64,000 bases of DNA. It comes from Glycomyces tritici. GTDB taxonomy: Bacteria; Actinomycetota; Actinomycetes; Mycobacteriales; Micromonosporaceae. Made by a program: the position numbers and the translations under genes. Positions 10,032-18,318 of the stretch are shown here, one piece after another; positions within the stretch are counted from its first letter, which is position 1, and every line of letters begins with the position of its first letter. Location of the stretch: contig NZ_JAUEMJ010000005.1 in the NCBI RefSeq assembly GCF_030403505.1, positions 62,001 to 126,000 of the forward strand, in the 5' to 3' direction. A model generated the notes under the pieces. It saw only the letters and a list, made by a program, of their open reading frames with translations. It had not been told where the DNA came from and did no database searches.

Positions 10032-10600
10032 GCCAGGTCCCGGTTGGTGCGGCCGGTCAGCACGGACGCGAGCTGGGTCTTGGCGGGCTTGCGGCGGCGG
10101 TCGGCGCCCTCGTCGTCCTTCTTGATCAGGATCCAGTTCCGGCCTTCGCCCATTCGGGACAGTGCGAAGCCGCCGCGGATCTTCTCGCCCTCGAGCCAGA
10201 CGGAGACGTGGCCGTGCTCGACGGCGTCGGCCATCGCGATCGGCTTGCCGCGCTTGGCGGTGGCGTTGCGGTAGGTGCCGGCGTCCCAGACGATCATGGT
10301 GCCCGCGCCGTACTCGCCCGCGGGGATGCGGCCCTCGAACTCGGCGTAGTCGAGCGGGTGGTCCTCGGTCTGGACGGCGAGCCGCTTGTCGCGCGGGTCG
10401 AGGGAGGGGCCCTTCGGCACGGCCCAGGAGACGAGCACGTCCCCGACTTGGAGGCGGAGGTCGTAGTGGAGGCGCGAGGCCTCGTGGCGCTGGATCACGA
10501 ACCGGTCGCCGCCCCCTTCGCGGCGCCCGCCCGCGGGCTCGCCGGACTTCGCCAGGTCGCGCTTCGCCCGGTACTCGTCCAGCCGATCCCCCCGTGCCAT
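10028..10600 (-). CDS. LigD 3'-phosphoesterase domain protein (stand-alone)
   Basis: 190-residue end-processing enzyme that trims 3' phosphates or ribonucleotides before ligation. Family landmarks are FVIQRHEASRLHYDLRL (with the catalytic His/Arg cluster near residues 35-50), WAVPKGPS, EDHPLDYAEFEG, IPAGEYGAG and GNWILIKK-type sequence near the end. The ATG at 10600 is chosen because it gives the usual start shortly before the DEYRAKRD segment. The frame is open to 10657, so a longer N-terminus is possible. It is the first gene of the PE-LIG-POL operon and divergent from ku. Confidence 0.9.
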   Translation of the reverse strand: MARGDRLDEYRAKRDLAKSGEPAGGRREGGGDRFVIQRHEASRLHYDLRLQVGDVLVSWAVPKGPSLDPRDKRLAVQTEDHPLDYAEFEGRIPAGEYGAGTMIVWDAGTYRNATAKRGKPIAMADAVEHGHVSVWLEGEKIRGGFALSRMGEGRNWILIKKDDEGADRRRKPAKTQLASVLTGRTNRDLA

Positions 10601-10776
10601 GCCGGCTGAGATACCCGGCCGGCGTTCCGGCAAAACCGCCGCGTCCGTCCGACCCACGCCTGATCACCCCTCCTGAACTGCTGAAACACGACCCGGCGCG
10701 GGCCGGCTCGTGCGACGGAACGAAGAAAGATCACATATAGCGATCACATGATCACTCTAGGTGCCATGCTGTGGTC
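10601..10776. promoter_or_regulatory. Divergent promoter region of the split-ligD operon and ku
   Basis: 176 bp drive the two arms of the end-joining system. A short AT-rich patch (about 10727-10760) holds TATAGC (10736-10741) and three GATCA elements, two within CGATCACATGATCA (10741-10754). No confident -35 can be assigned. The shared control region suggests that both arms are expressed together. Confidence 0.4.
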
Positions 10777-11667
10777 ATGCCTGCGATCTGGACCGGAGTG
10801 ATCGCGTTCGGGCTGGTGAGCATCCCAGTCAGCCTGCGGTCGGCGACATCGAGCCACGACGTCTCGATGCACCAGTACCACGCGTCCGACGGCGGCCGGA
10901 TTCGCTACCAGAAGGTCTGCGAGCTGGACGACGAGGTCGTCCCGGCCGAGGACATCGTCAAAGGCGTGGACCACGAGAGCGGCGAGACCGTGCTCCTCGA
11001 CGACGACGAGCTCGAGGACCTGCCGGTGAGCTCGTCGAAGACGATCGAGGTCGTCCAGTTCGTGAGCGGCGAGCAGATCGACCCGATCCACTACGAGCGG
11101 TCCTACTACGCCGACCCGGGCAAGGCCGCGGCCAAACCGTACGTGCTCCTGCGCGAGGCGCTGCTCGACTCGGGCAAGGTCGCGATCGTCAAGGTCGCGC
11201 TGCGCCGCCGCGAGAGCCTCGCCGCGCTGCGGCCCCGCGACGACGTGCTGGTCCTCCACACCATGCTCTGGCCCGACGAGATCCGCCGCCCCGAGGTCGC
11301 CGGCCTCGAAGGCGAGGCCCGCAAGCAGGAGCTGGAGATGGCCGCGACCCTCATCGACACCATGACCGGCGACTTCGACCCCGAGGAGTACGAGGACGAG
11401 TACCAGGAGGCGCTGCGGGCCCTCGTCGACGCCAAGGCGCGCGGGCGCAAGACCCCGGCCAAGTCGAAGAAGGAGGCGCCGAAGGCGAAGGTCATCAACC
11501 TGATGGACGCGCTGCAGAAGAGCGTCGAGGCGAAGGAGGGCGGGCGCCGGCCCGCGAAGAAGGCGGCGAAGAAGACCGTCAAGAAGGCCGCGAAGAAGGC
11601 CACCGCGCGCAAGCAGACGGCCGAGCAGACCGCCAAGAAGGCCGCGCGCAAGCAGAAGAGCGCTTGA
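10777..11667 (+). CDS. ku: Ku protein (non-homologous end joining)
   Basis: Homodimeric ring that binds double-strand DNA ends and recruits LigD. The start MPAIWTGVIAFGLVSIPV is typical of bacterial Ku, and the core (to about residue 255) shows VLHTMLWPDEIR and the acidic DFDPEEYEDEY segment. The last 70 residues are very rich in Lys and Ala (repeated KKAAKK), the extended basic tail that in actinobacterial Ku aids DNA binding and threading. The ATG at 10777 is chosen over the in-frame GTG at 10771 because family members begin M-x-x-IW. It is divergent from the split ligD genes. Length is 296 residues, normal for the family. Confidence 0.96.
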   Translation: MPAIWTGVIAFGLVSIPVSLRSATSSHDVSMHQYHASDGGRIRYQKVCELDDEVVPAEDIVKGVDHESGETVLLDDDELEDLPVSSSKTIEVVQFVSGEQIDPIHYERSYYADPGKAAAKPYVLLREALLDSGKVAIVKVALRRRESLAALRPRDDVLVLHTMLWPDEIRRPEVAGLEGEARKQELEMAATLIDTMTGDFDPEEYEDEYQEALRALVDAKARGRKTPAKSKKEAPKAKVINLMDALQKSVEAKEGGRRPAKKAAKKTVKKAAKKATARKQTAEQTAKKAARKQKSA

Positions 11668-11678
11668 GCGGTGACCCC

Positions 11679-12074
11679 ATGGCACCGGCTCCCGCGACCG
11701 CAGCCCTGCAGGACCGGTACCCGCTGCCGGAGTGGGTGGTCGACTCCAAGTTCAAGCGGGAGCTGACGCAGGCGGTCGCCGACGCGATCGCCGCCGAGAC
11801 CGACCGCTGGCCCAGCCACGAGGGCCCCTCGGCGCTGCGGGAGCACGCCGAGCACGTCACCATGGCGGCCCGCACCGCCCTCGAACCCCTCCTGGCCTGG
11901 CTCCAGGACTGCGACACCGACGGCTACAGCTACCCCGGCGACATCCTCGTCTCCTACATCGCCCAACTCGCCCTCACCCGCCCCGGCGAGACCCTCGAGC
12001 CCGGCCGCTACCGCGAACTCCTGCGCGCCTACCGGCAGCACCTCGCCCTCCAGGCCCGGCGCTACGTCGCGTAA
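11679..12074 (+). CDS. Small hypothetical protein downstream of ku
   Basis: 131 residues, no recognised family. It is mostly alpha-helical by composition: LPEWVVDSKF near the start, an Ala/Glu-rich middle, and a helix-forming end with several Arg and Tyr. There is no signal peptide or membrane segment. It starts 11 nt after the ku stop with a GAGCGG site, so it is probably co-transcribed with ku. A role linked to end joining is possible, but nothing in the sequence proves it. It ends 9 nt from the convergent AraC gene with no terminator between them. Confidence 0.6.
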   Translation: MAPAPATAALQDRYPLPEWVVDSKFKRELTQAVADAIAAETDRWPSHEGPSALREHAEHVTMAARTALEPLLAWLQDCDTDGYSYPGDILVSYIAQLALTRPGETLEPGRYRELLRAYRQHLALQARRYVA

Positions 12075-12083
12075 GCACGGCCG

Positions 12084-12986
12084 TCAAGTGCCCTGGGGGC
12101 GATCGCGGTAGGCGGTCGGGGTCATGGCGTGGTGGTGGTGGAACTGGCGCGAGAAGTACATGGGGTCGTCGAAGCCGGTCTCGCGGGCGACGGCGGTGAC
12201 GGGGAGGTCGGTGCCGTCGAGCAGCTCGCGGGCCCGGGCCATCCGCAGCTGCACCTGGTACTGCAGCGGTGAGACGCCCAGGTGCTCGCGGAAGCGGGCG
12301 CTGAGGTGCGACGGGCTCAGGCCGACCATCGAGGCGAGCGCGGCCACCGAAGTGCGCTGCGGGGCGGTCGCCCGCAGATGCGCCACCGCCCGCTCCAGAG
12401 GGCTGGGCTGCGGCCCGGGGGCCCGGCGGCCGGTGGCGACCACATGGGCGAGGGCGTGCCAGGCCGCGCCGCTGCCCCGGACGAGCGCGGCGAGGGTCGG
12501 ACCGGTGTCGAGCGCGTCGATGACCTGCGAGACCAGGCTCGCCACCGGGGCCGGATCGCGGAGGTGCGTCACCGGTCCGCCCGCCGCCTCGTGCGCGGTC
12601 CGGACGAGGTCCGCGGCGTCCGCGCCCGTGAAGTGCAGCCACCACAGCGTCCACGGATCCTGTTCGGCCGCACCGTAGGCGTGCGGGCGGTCGGCGGGCA
12701 GGAGCACCACGCCGCCGCGCGAGACCGGGAACCGGGTGCCGCCGGTGCGGCACCAGCCGGACCCGCCGGTGCAGACCAGCAGGACGTGCTCGGCGGCGCC
12801 CTGCGGGCGCGAGCGGCCGTGGCGCGCGGCGTGCGGGAAGTGTCCCGCGTCCGTCACCAGCAGCTTCCCGGTGAGCGGGTGGCGCAGCGCCCGGTCGACG
12901 GCGGCGCGGGGGACCACGAGCATCCGCTGCCCCGCGAAGCCCTCGGGGATCCCCTCCTCATCAGCGGCGATCAGCGATTCGTCCAT
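12084..12986 (-). CDS. AraC-family regulator with cupin-like sensor domain
   Basis: 300-residue transcription factor. An N-terminal AraC-type sugar-binding domain (VVPRAAVDRAL, then HVLLVCTGGSGWCRTGG) is followed by two C-terminal HTH motifs: TSVAALASMVGLSPSHLSARF, and LPVTAVARETGFDDPMYFSR, which carries the AraC signature. The ATG at 12986 is chosen because TTGACA-17-TTCAAT upstream places the transcription start on or next to it, implying a leaderless mRNA; ATGs at 12992 and 12995 are alternatives. It is divergent from the DUF5107/TPR gene 55 bp away, its most likely target. The effector is probably a sugar, inferred from family and neighbours. Confidence 0.88.
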   Translation of the reverse strand: MDESLIAADEEGIPEGFAGQRMLVVPRAAVDRALRHPLTGKLLVTDAGHFPHAARHGRSRPQGAAEHVLLVCTGGSGWCRTGGTRFPVSRGGVVLLPADRPHAYGAAEQDPWTLWWLHFTGADAADLVRTAHEAAGGPVTHLRDPAPVASLVSQVIDALDTGPTLAALVRGSGAAWHALAHVVATGRRAPGPQPSPLERAVAHLRATAPQRTSVAALASMVGLSPSHLSARFREHLGVSPLQYQVQLRMARARELLDGTDLPVTAVARETGFDDPMYFSRQFHHHHAMTPTAYRDRPQGT

Positions 12987-12993
12987 GCCCATC

Positions 12994-13022
12994 ATTGAAA
13001 TGACCATCGACAGCCATGTCAA
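12994..13022 (-). promoter_or_regulatory. Near-consensus promoter for the AraC gene, apparently leaderless
   Basis: On the minus strand TTGACA (13017-13022) and TTCAAT (12994-12999) are 17 bp apart. A start 7-8 nt further on falls at 12986-12987, the A of an in-frame ATG. No ribosome-binding site is present, consistent with leaderless translation, which is common in actinobacteria. Confidence 0.6.
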
Positions 13023-13041
13023 GCCCTCATAAGGTCGAGCC

Positions 13042-16000
13042 ATGCCCATCGAAGCGTCGAGGATCGTCCTGCCCCACGCCCCGGACAAGCTCGCGGACCG
13101 GCCGGTGAAGGCCTGGCGCGAGCCGGTCGCGATCGACTCCTACGCCCCCGCCGCACCCGACCGGTACCCGGCCTACCTCGACCAGCGCGTCTACCAGGGC
13201 TCATCGGGCGCGGTCTACCCGCTGCCGTTCATCGACGCCGTCGCCCGCGAGAAGGCCCCGCGCGACTGGGACGCGATCCACCTCGAGAACGAGTACGTGC
13301 GGCTGATGATCCTCCCCGAACTCGGCGGAAGAATCCACATCGGATTCGACAAGACGCGCGGCCACGACTTCTTCTACCGCAACGACGTGATCAAACCGGC
13401 GCTCGTCGGCCTCGCCGGGCCGTGGGTCTCCGGCGGCGTCGAGTTCAACTGGCCCCAGCACCATCGGCCCGCCACCCACCTGCCCGTCGAGAGCCGCATC
13501 GAGTCCGAAGCGGACGGATCGGCGACCGTGTGGTGCTCCGACCACGACCCCTTCGCGCGCATGCAGGGCATGCACGGCATCAGGCTCCGCCCCGCGAGCG
13601 CCCTCATCGAGCTGCGCGGCCGCCTCGTGAACCGCAGCGACGAGGTCCAGACCTTCCTGTGGTGGGCCAACGCGGCCGCCAAAGCAGGGGAGGACTACCA
13701 GTCGTTCTTCCCCGCGGAAGTCCGCGTCGTCGCCGACCACGCCAAGCGCGCGACCTCCACATTCCCTGCGGCGCAAGGCGAGTACTACGGTATCGACTAC
13801 CCGGCCCGCCGCACCGCCGAGCGGCCGGACGGCGACCGCCTCGACTGGTACCGCAACATCCCGGTGCCGACCTCGTACATGTGCCTGGGCGGCGAAGACG
13901 ACTTCTTCGGCGGCTACGACCACGCCGCCGGCGCCGGCTTCGTCCACTGGGCCGACCACCGCACCGCGCCCGGCAAGAAGCAGTGGACCTGGGGCGACGC
14001 GCCCTTCGGCTGGGCCTGGGACGCCCACCTCACCGACGACAACGGGCCCTATGTGGAGCTCATGGCCGGGGTCTTCACCGACAACCAGCCCGACTTCGCG
14101 TTCCTCGCACCCGGCGAGACCAAGACCTTCTCCCAGTACTGGTACCCGATCCAGGACACCGGACCCGTCCACCAAGCGACATTGGACGCCGCCGTCCGTC
14201 TCGACATCGACGGCACCCGCGTGCGGATCGCCGCCGCGGCCACCTCCTCGCGCCCCGGCGCGAAAATCCGCCTCCGCGCCGGCGACCGAACCGTCTACGC
14301 CGCGGAAGGCGACCTCGCGCCCGGCGCCCCGCACGTCGCCGCATTCGACATCGATGGCGGGACCGGAGACCGACCCGCAGCGCTCGACCCGGCCGACTGC
14401 GAACTCGTCGTCGAGCACGGCGGCCGCACACTCGTGTCATGGCGGCCGAACCCGGAGCCCGCCGCACCGACCGCAGTCGCACCGGCGACCGAACCGCCTG
14501 CGCCCGAAGCGATCCCGTCAACCGACGAGCTGTACCTCACCGGCCTCCACCTCGACCAGTACCGGCACGCGACCCGCTCGCCCGAGCCCTACTGGCGCGA
14601 GGCCCTGCGCCGCGACCCCGGCGACGCCCGCAGCAACACCGCGCTGGCCGCGCGCCTCGCCCGCGCCGGGCGGCTCGCGGAGGCCGAGACGCACTTGCGC
14701 GCCGCGGTCGACCGCTTGACCGCGCGGAACCCGAACCCGCGCGACGGCGAGGCCCACTACCGGCTCGGCATCGTGCTCGCCCGCCAAGGCCGCGCCGCCG
14801 AAGCCCAAGCGGCCCTGGGGAAAGCCCTCTGGGACGGCGCATGGGCCGATGCCGCCGCGGTCGCCGCCGCCCGGCTCGACCTCGCCGCCGGCCGCGACGC
14901 CGAGGCCGGCCTCCGCGCGGTCGTCGCCCGCAGCCCCCGCCACACGCAGGCCCGCAACCTCCTCGCCGTCGCGGTACTGCGGCGCGGCGACCGCGCCGAC
15001 GCGGCCGAGATCGTCCAGGAGACCTTGCGCGACAACCCGCTCGACGCCTGGGCCCGCGACCTCGCCGCGGCACTTGGTGTCGAGGCGGCGCCGACGAACG
15101 ACCCGACGATCGCGCTCGACGTCGCCCTCGAATACCGCCTCATCGGTGAGGACGACCCCGCGATCGCCGCGTTCGCGACCGCTGCGGCCCTCACGCCGGC
15201 CCCCGGCCAGGTCAACGTCGCACCCCTCGCCTGGCTCCACCGCGCCGACCTCGCCCTTGAACGCGGCGACGAGGCCGCAGCCGACCTTGCGCTGCAACGG
15301 GTCCGCGAACTCGACCGCACCTGGTGCTTCCCCACCCGCACGGAGGACGACGCCCTCGCACGGCTGCGCACGCGCCGCCCGGACGACCCGGTGCTCGCCG
15401 CGCTCGCGGGCCACCGCCTGTACGCGGCGGGCCGCCACCGCGAAGCGATCGCCGCATGGGAGACCGCCGCCGAGGCGAACGACCCGGTGGTGCTGCGCAA
15501 CCTCGGCGTCGCCGCCCACAACGTCGAAGGCGACCCCGAGCGCGCCGCCCACTGGTACGCCCTCGCCCGCGAGGCCGCGCCCGACGACGCCCGGCTGCGC
15601 TACGAGGCCGACCAGCTCGACGCCCGCCGCGGCGTCGACCCCGCGCAACGCCTTGCGGCCCTTGCCGACCGCCGCGACCTCGTCGACCAGCGCGACGACC
15701 TCGCGGTCCAGTTCGCCGAACTCCTCACGGCGGCAGGCCGTCCCGGCGACGCACTCGACGTGCTCGCGGGCCGCGCCTTCCAGCCGTGGGAGGGCGGCGA
15801 AGGGCGGGTGCTCGCGGCCTGGGAGGACGCGCAGGCGGCACTCGCGCGCCAAGCCCTGGCGGGGGCGGAGGCGAAGCGCACGGCCGTCCGGATGGCAGTC
15901 GGCGGGGCCGACGCGACGAAGACGGAAACTGAGAAGGCAGACGCCGCGGCAGGAGCCGAATCGGCGGTCGCTCACGCCATGGCCGCGCTGACGCCGCCCG

Positions 16001-16518
16001 CGAACCTCGGCGAGGCCCGGCACCCGCTCGCGAACACGGCGGACCTCCACCTCCTGCTCGGCGACGCCCTGGCCGCGACCGGCGACCACGCCGGCGCCCG
16101 AAGCGCCTGGGAACGTGCCGCCTCCCAGCAGGGCGACTTCCAGACCATGCGCGTGCAGGCCCACTCCGAGCACTCCGCCGCCGCGGTCACCGCACTGCGT
16201 CGCCTCGGTGAATCCGAAGCGGCCCAGGCGCTCCGGGACGGCCTCGCCCGGTACATCGACGAGCAGGCCGGCGCGACCGCGACCATCGACTACTTCGCGA
16301 CCTCACTGCCCTCAATGCTGCTGTTCACCACCGACCTCCAAGCCGCCCATGAGGTCCGGGTACTGGTGCTGCGCGCGCAACTGGCAATGCTCGACGGCGA
16401 ACCCGACAGGGCTGCGATGCTCGCCCGGGAGGCGCTGCAGCAGGAACCGCTCAACGCCGCGGCGCGAGCCGTCGCAGCCGAAGCGCCGCGCGCTGGCCTG
16501 AGTGAAGGAACGGCATGA
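13042..16518 (+). CDS. DUF5107 domain protein with long TPR region
   Basis: 1158-residue cytoplasmic protein. The N-terminal 30-390 region matches DUF5107, a beta-rich, aldose-epimerase-like fold: ENEYVRLMILPELGGRIH, then GGVEFNWPQHHRP, WWANAA and KQWTWGDAPFGWAWD. From about residue 500 onward it is built of helical tetratricopeptide-type repeats rich in Ala, Arg and Asp. The resemblance of the first domain to carbohydrate-acting enzymes, and the flanking AraC regulator and cellulase-like gene, point to work on a sugar substrate. The reaction is not known to me. The ATG at 13042 has AAGG 8 nt upstream. No signal peptide is visible, so any substrate must be imported. Confidence 0.8.
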   Translation: MPIEASRIVLPHAPDKLADRPVKAWREPVAIDSYAPAAPDRYPAYLDQRVYQGSSGAVYPLPFIDAVAREKAPRDWDAIHLENEYVRLMILPELGGRIHIGFDKTRGHDFFYRNDVIKPALVGLAGPWVSGGVEFNWPQHHRPATHLPVESRIESEADGSATVWCSDHDPFARMQGMHGIRLRPASALIELRGRLVNRSDEVQTFLWWANAAAKAGEDYQSFFPAEVRVVADHAKRATSTFPAAQGEYYGIDYPARRTAERPDGDRLDWYRNIPVPTSYMCLGGEDDFFGGYDHAAGAGFVHWADHRTAPGKKQWTWGDAPFGWAWDAHLTDDNGPYVELMAGVFTDNQPDFAFLAPGETKTFSQYWYPIQDTGPVHQATLDAAVRLDIDGTRVRIAAAATSSRPGAKIRLRAGDRTVYAAEGDLAPGAPHVAAFDIDGGTGDRPAALDPADCELVVEHGGRTLVSWRPNPEPAAPTAVAPATEPPAPEAIPSTDELYLTGLHLDQYRHATRSPEPYWREALRRDPGDARSNTALAARLARAGRLAEAETHLRAAVDRLTARNPNPRDGEAHYRLGIVLARQGRAAEAQAALGKALWDGAWADAAAVAAARLDLAAGRDAEAGLRAVVARSPRHTQARNLLAVAVLRRGDRADAAEIVQETLRDNPLDAWARDLAAALGVEAAPTNDPTIALDVALEYRLIGEDDPAIAAFATAAALTPAPGQVNVAPLAWLHRADLALERGDEAAADLALQRVRELDRTWCFPTRTEDDALARLRTRRPDDPVLAALAGHRLYAAGRHREAIAAWETAAEANDPVVLRNLGVAAHNVEGDPERAAHWYALAREAAPDDARLRYEADQLDARRGVDPAQRLAALADRRDLVDQRDDLAVQFAELLTAAGRPGDALDVLAGRAFQPWEGGEGRVLAAWEDAQAALARQALAGAEAKRTAVRMAVGGADATKTETEKADAAAGAESAVAHAMAALTPPANLGEARHPLANTADLHLLLGDALAATGDHAGARSAWERAASQQGDFQTMRVQAHSEHSAAAVTALRRLGESEAAQALRDGLARYIDEQAGATATIDYFATSLPSMLLFTTDLQAAHEVRVLVLRAQLAMLDGEPDRAAMLAREALQQEPLNAAARAVAAEAPRAGLSEGTA

Positions 16519-16830
16519 ACGACCGAGCCGGACCCCGCGAGTCGATCGCTTCCTTTGCCGGTGGTGCTGTGCGGCGGTCCGCCTGCCGCAGGCGCACGCT
16601 CGCGCGCGAGGCCGCTGCGGTGCGTAGGGCATGCCCCTTCCCACCCGCATCCGCCTCCGACCAACCGAAAAGGACCACACTTTCACGAGGGTCCGACATT
16701 GCGGCGTTTTCGCAGTTCAGAGCCAACATGCAGCGACCGGACCAGGGGTCTTGCCTGCGTGCGAAGCCCGAACGCCGCCGCGTGAACACCGCACGCTGAC
16801 CGCACCATCCAACCGCAAGGAGCCGCAACC
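16519..16830. other. 312-bp non-coding gap
   Basis: Lies between the DUF5107/TPR gene and the cellulase-like gene on the same strand. An open frame beginning at 16515 reads only Arg-rich, low-complexity sequence and is not credible. The stretch 16675-16735 is locally less GC-rich and could hold a promoter, but I see no confident -35/-10 pair, hairpin or operator. Confidence 0.4.
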
Positions 16831-18105
16831 GTGACACCCGCTCATCTTCCCGAACGCCTCGCGATCACCCTCTGGGACTTCTCCTGGTACGTGCGCACCG
16901 GACCCGGCGAGCCGTTCGAGGACCTCGACGCCGCGCTCGCCCGCGCCGTCGACCTCGGCTACAACGCAGTGCGCATCTGCGCGATGCCGTTCCTGCTCTT
17001 CAGGTCCGGCCTCGACACGACGGCGCTGCGCCTCGAACCGCTCGGGGGCGAACCGGGCGGCTACGGCTCCCGCGTCCGCTGGTACGACGTCCGCGAGACC
17101 ACCGTGATCGACGCCGAGGCCCACCTCCTCGCCCTCTTCCGCGCCGCCGACCGCCACGGGGTGAAGGTCATCTCCTCGTCCTGGGAGTACCAGCAGAGCC
17201 CGGCCTTCGCCGACGACCCCGCCTGGTACGAAGCGCTGCACGCGATCGAGCCCGAGGACCGGCTCACCGTTCTCGCCGAGGCCCAGGCCGACCTCGTCGA
17301 CCTGCTCGCCGAACACGGCCTCGCCCATGTCCTCGCGTGCGTCGAACCGCACAACGAAGTCCAGATCGGACACCTCACGGCCGGCCTGCCCGGCGTCGAA
17401 GACGCCGTCGTCGAGCTCCAGGGCCGACTCGAAGCCGGCATCGCCGCCTTCCAGGCCCGCCACCCCGAGGTGCTCTGCGCCCCCAACTACGGGGGCGTCC
17501 CGATCGGGTCCCTGCGGGGCCTGCCCCGCAACGCGACCGCGCTCGCCTTCCACCCGTACGTCTACGGCGTGCTGGACGATCTCGTGGAGGAGTTCGGCCT
17601 CCGCCGCGACCCCGCGCGGTTCCCGCAGGAGCGCGCCGACGCCGAACTGCTCCGCCCCGGCGCCCCGCCGCTCGCCGAGTGGCGGCTGCCGCAGGCGCAC
17701 GCGTGGAAGCTCAAGGCCTCGATCATGCAGCCCGCCGAGATCTACGTCCACGACTGGTGCGACCCCGAGCGGTTCGACCGGTGGCTCTACGACCGGTATG
17801 GCGCGCACCGGGTCGCGATGGCGAACCGTCTGCGCGACTGGATCGACGCCGCGGCCGACCACGCCGCCCGCCTCGGCGTCCCGCTGCTCTTCGGCGAGGG
17901 CTGGGTCGGCTACACGCCCCGCGACGGCCGCTTCGAGGAAGGACCGGTCGGCGCCCAGATCTGCCGCGACGCCATCGCCCACTCGGTGCGGGTCGGCGCG
18001 TGGGGCTCGATCGTGTGCTCCAACGCCGCACCGCAGCATCCCATGTGGAGTGACGAGGCGCTGCAGCGCGAATGCAACGCCGCGCTGCTGGCACCGGTGA
18101 AGTGA
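16831..18105 (+). CDS. Cellulase-like (beta/alpha)8 glycoside hydrolase family protein
   Basis: 424-residue protein resembling the cellulase-like group in clan GH-A. It shows an N-terminal LWDFSWYVRTGPGEPFEDL, YNAVRICAMPF, then VISSSWEYQQSPAF. Candidate acidic catalytic residues lie in CVEPHNEVQIGHL (near residue 170, where NEP-type motifs occur) and in LLFGEGWVGYTP (near 350). No signal peptide is seen, so it should act in the cytoplasm on an imported or modified sugar. The GTG at 16831 has a perfect AAGGAG site 8 nt upstream. It follows the DUF5107/TPR gene and probably belongs to the same AraC-controlled locus. The substrate is unknown. Confidence 0.75.
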   Translation: MTPAHLPERLAITLWDFSWYVRTGPGEPFEDLDAALARAVDLGYNAVRICAMPFLLFRSGLDTTALRLEPLGGEPGGYGSRVRWYDVRETTVIDAEAHLLALFRAADRHGVKVISSSWEYQQSPAFADDPAWYEALHAIEPEDRLTVLAEAQADLVDLLAEHGLAHVLACVEPHNEVQIGHLTAGLPGVEDAVVELQGRLEAGIAAFQARHPEVLCAPNYGGVPIGSLRGLPRNATALAFHPYVYGVLDDLVEEFGLRRDPARFPQERADAELLRPGAPPLAEWRLPQAHAWKLKASIMQPAEIYVHDWCDPERFDRWLYDRYGAHRVAMANRLRDWIDAAADHAARLGVPLLFGEGWVGYTPRDGRFEEGPVGAQICRDAIAHSVRVGAWGSIVCSNAAPQHPMWSDEALQRECNAALLAPVK

Positions 18106-18318
18106 CGGCGAGGTGTCGAGGCGCGGTTCCTCGGCCTGCATGACGCCGCCAGGGCCGGTCCGCCCGTTGCGAGCCGGGTGCGGCCCTGCCCGCCGATCGG
18201 CCCCGCGCTCGTAGGTGGCGGCGCCGCGGACCTGAGGAGCCCTGCCCCACGGTCGGTACAGCGAGGCGGGGTGCGAGCCCGAGGCGGGGCCGCGCCGGAA
18301 CCAAGATCCGACCGAGGA

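Noticed and set aside
8167..10600. Frameshifted ligD pseudogene
   Set aside because: The three domains have intact catalytic motifs and meet at classic ATGA and TGATG overlaps with sensible starts, which decay would not produce.
16515..16799. Possible 94-residue protein overlapping the DUF5107/TPR stop by ATGA
   Set aside because: The overlap looks attractive, but the sequence is Arg-rich without structure or codon-bias support, and it ends well before the real ribosome site of the next gene.
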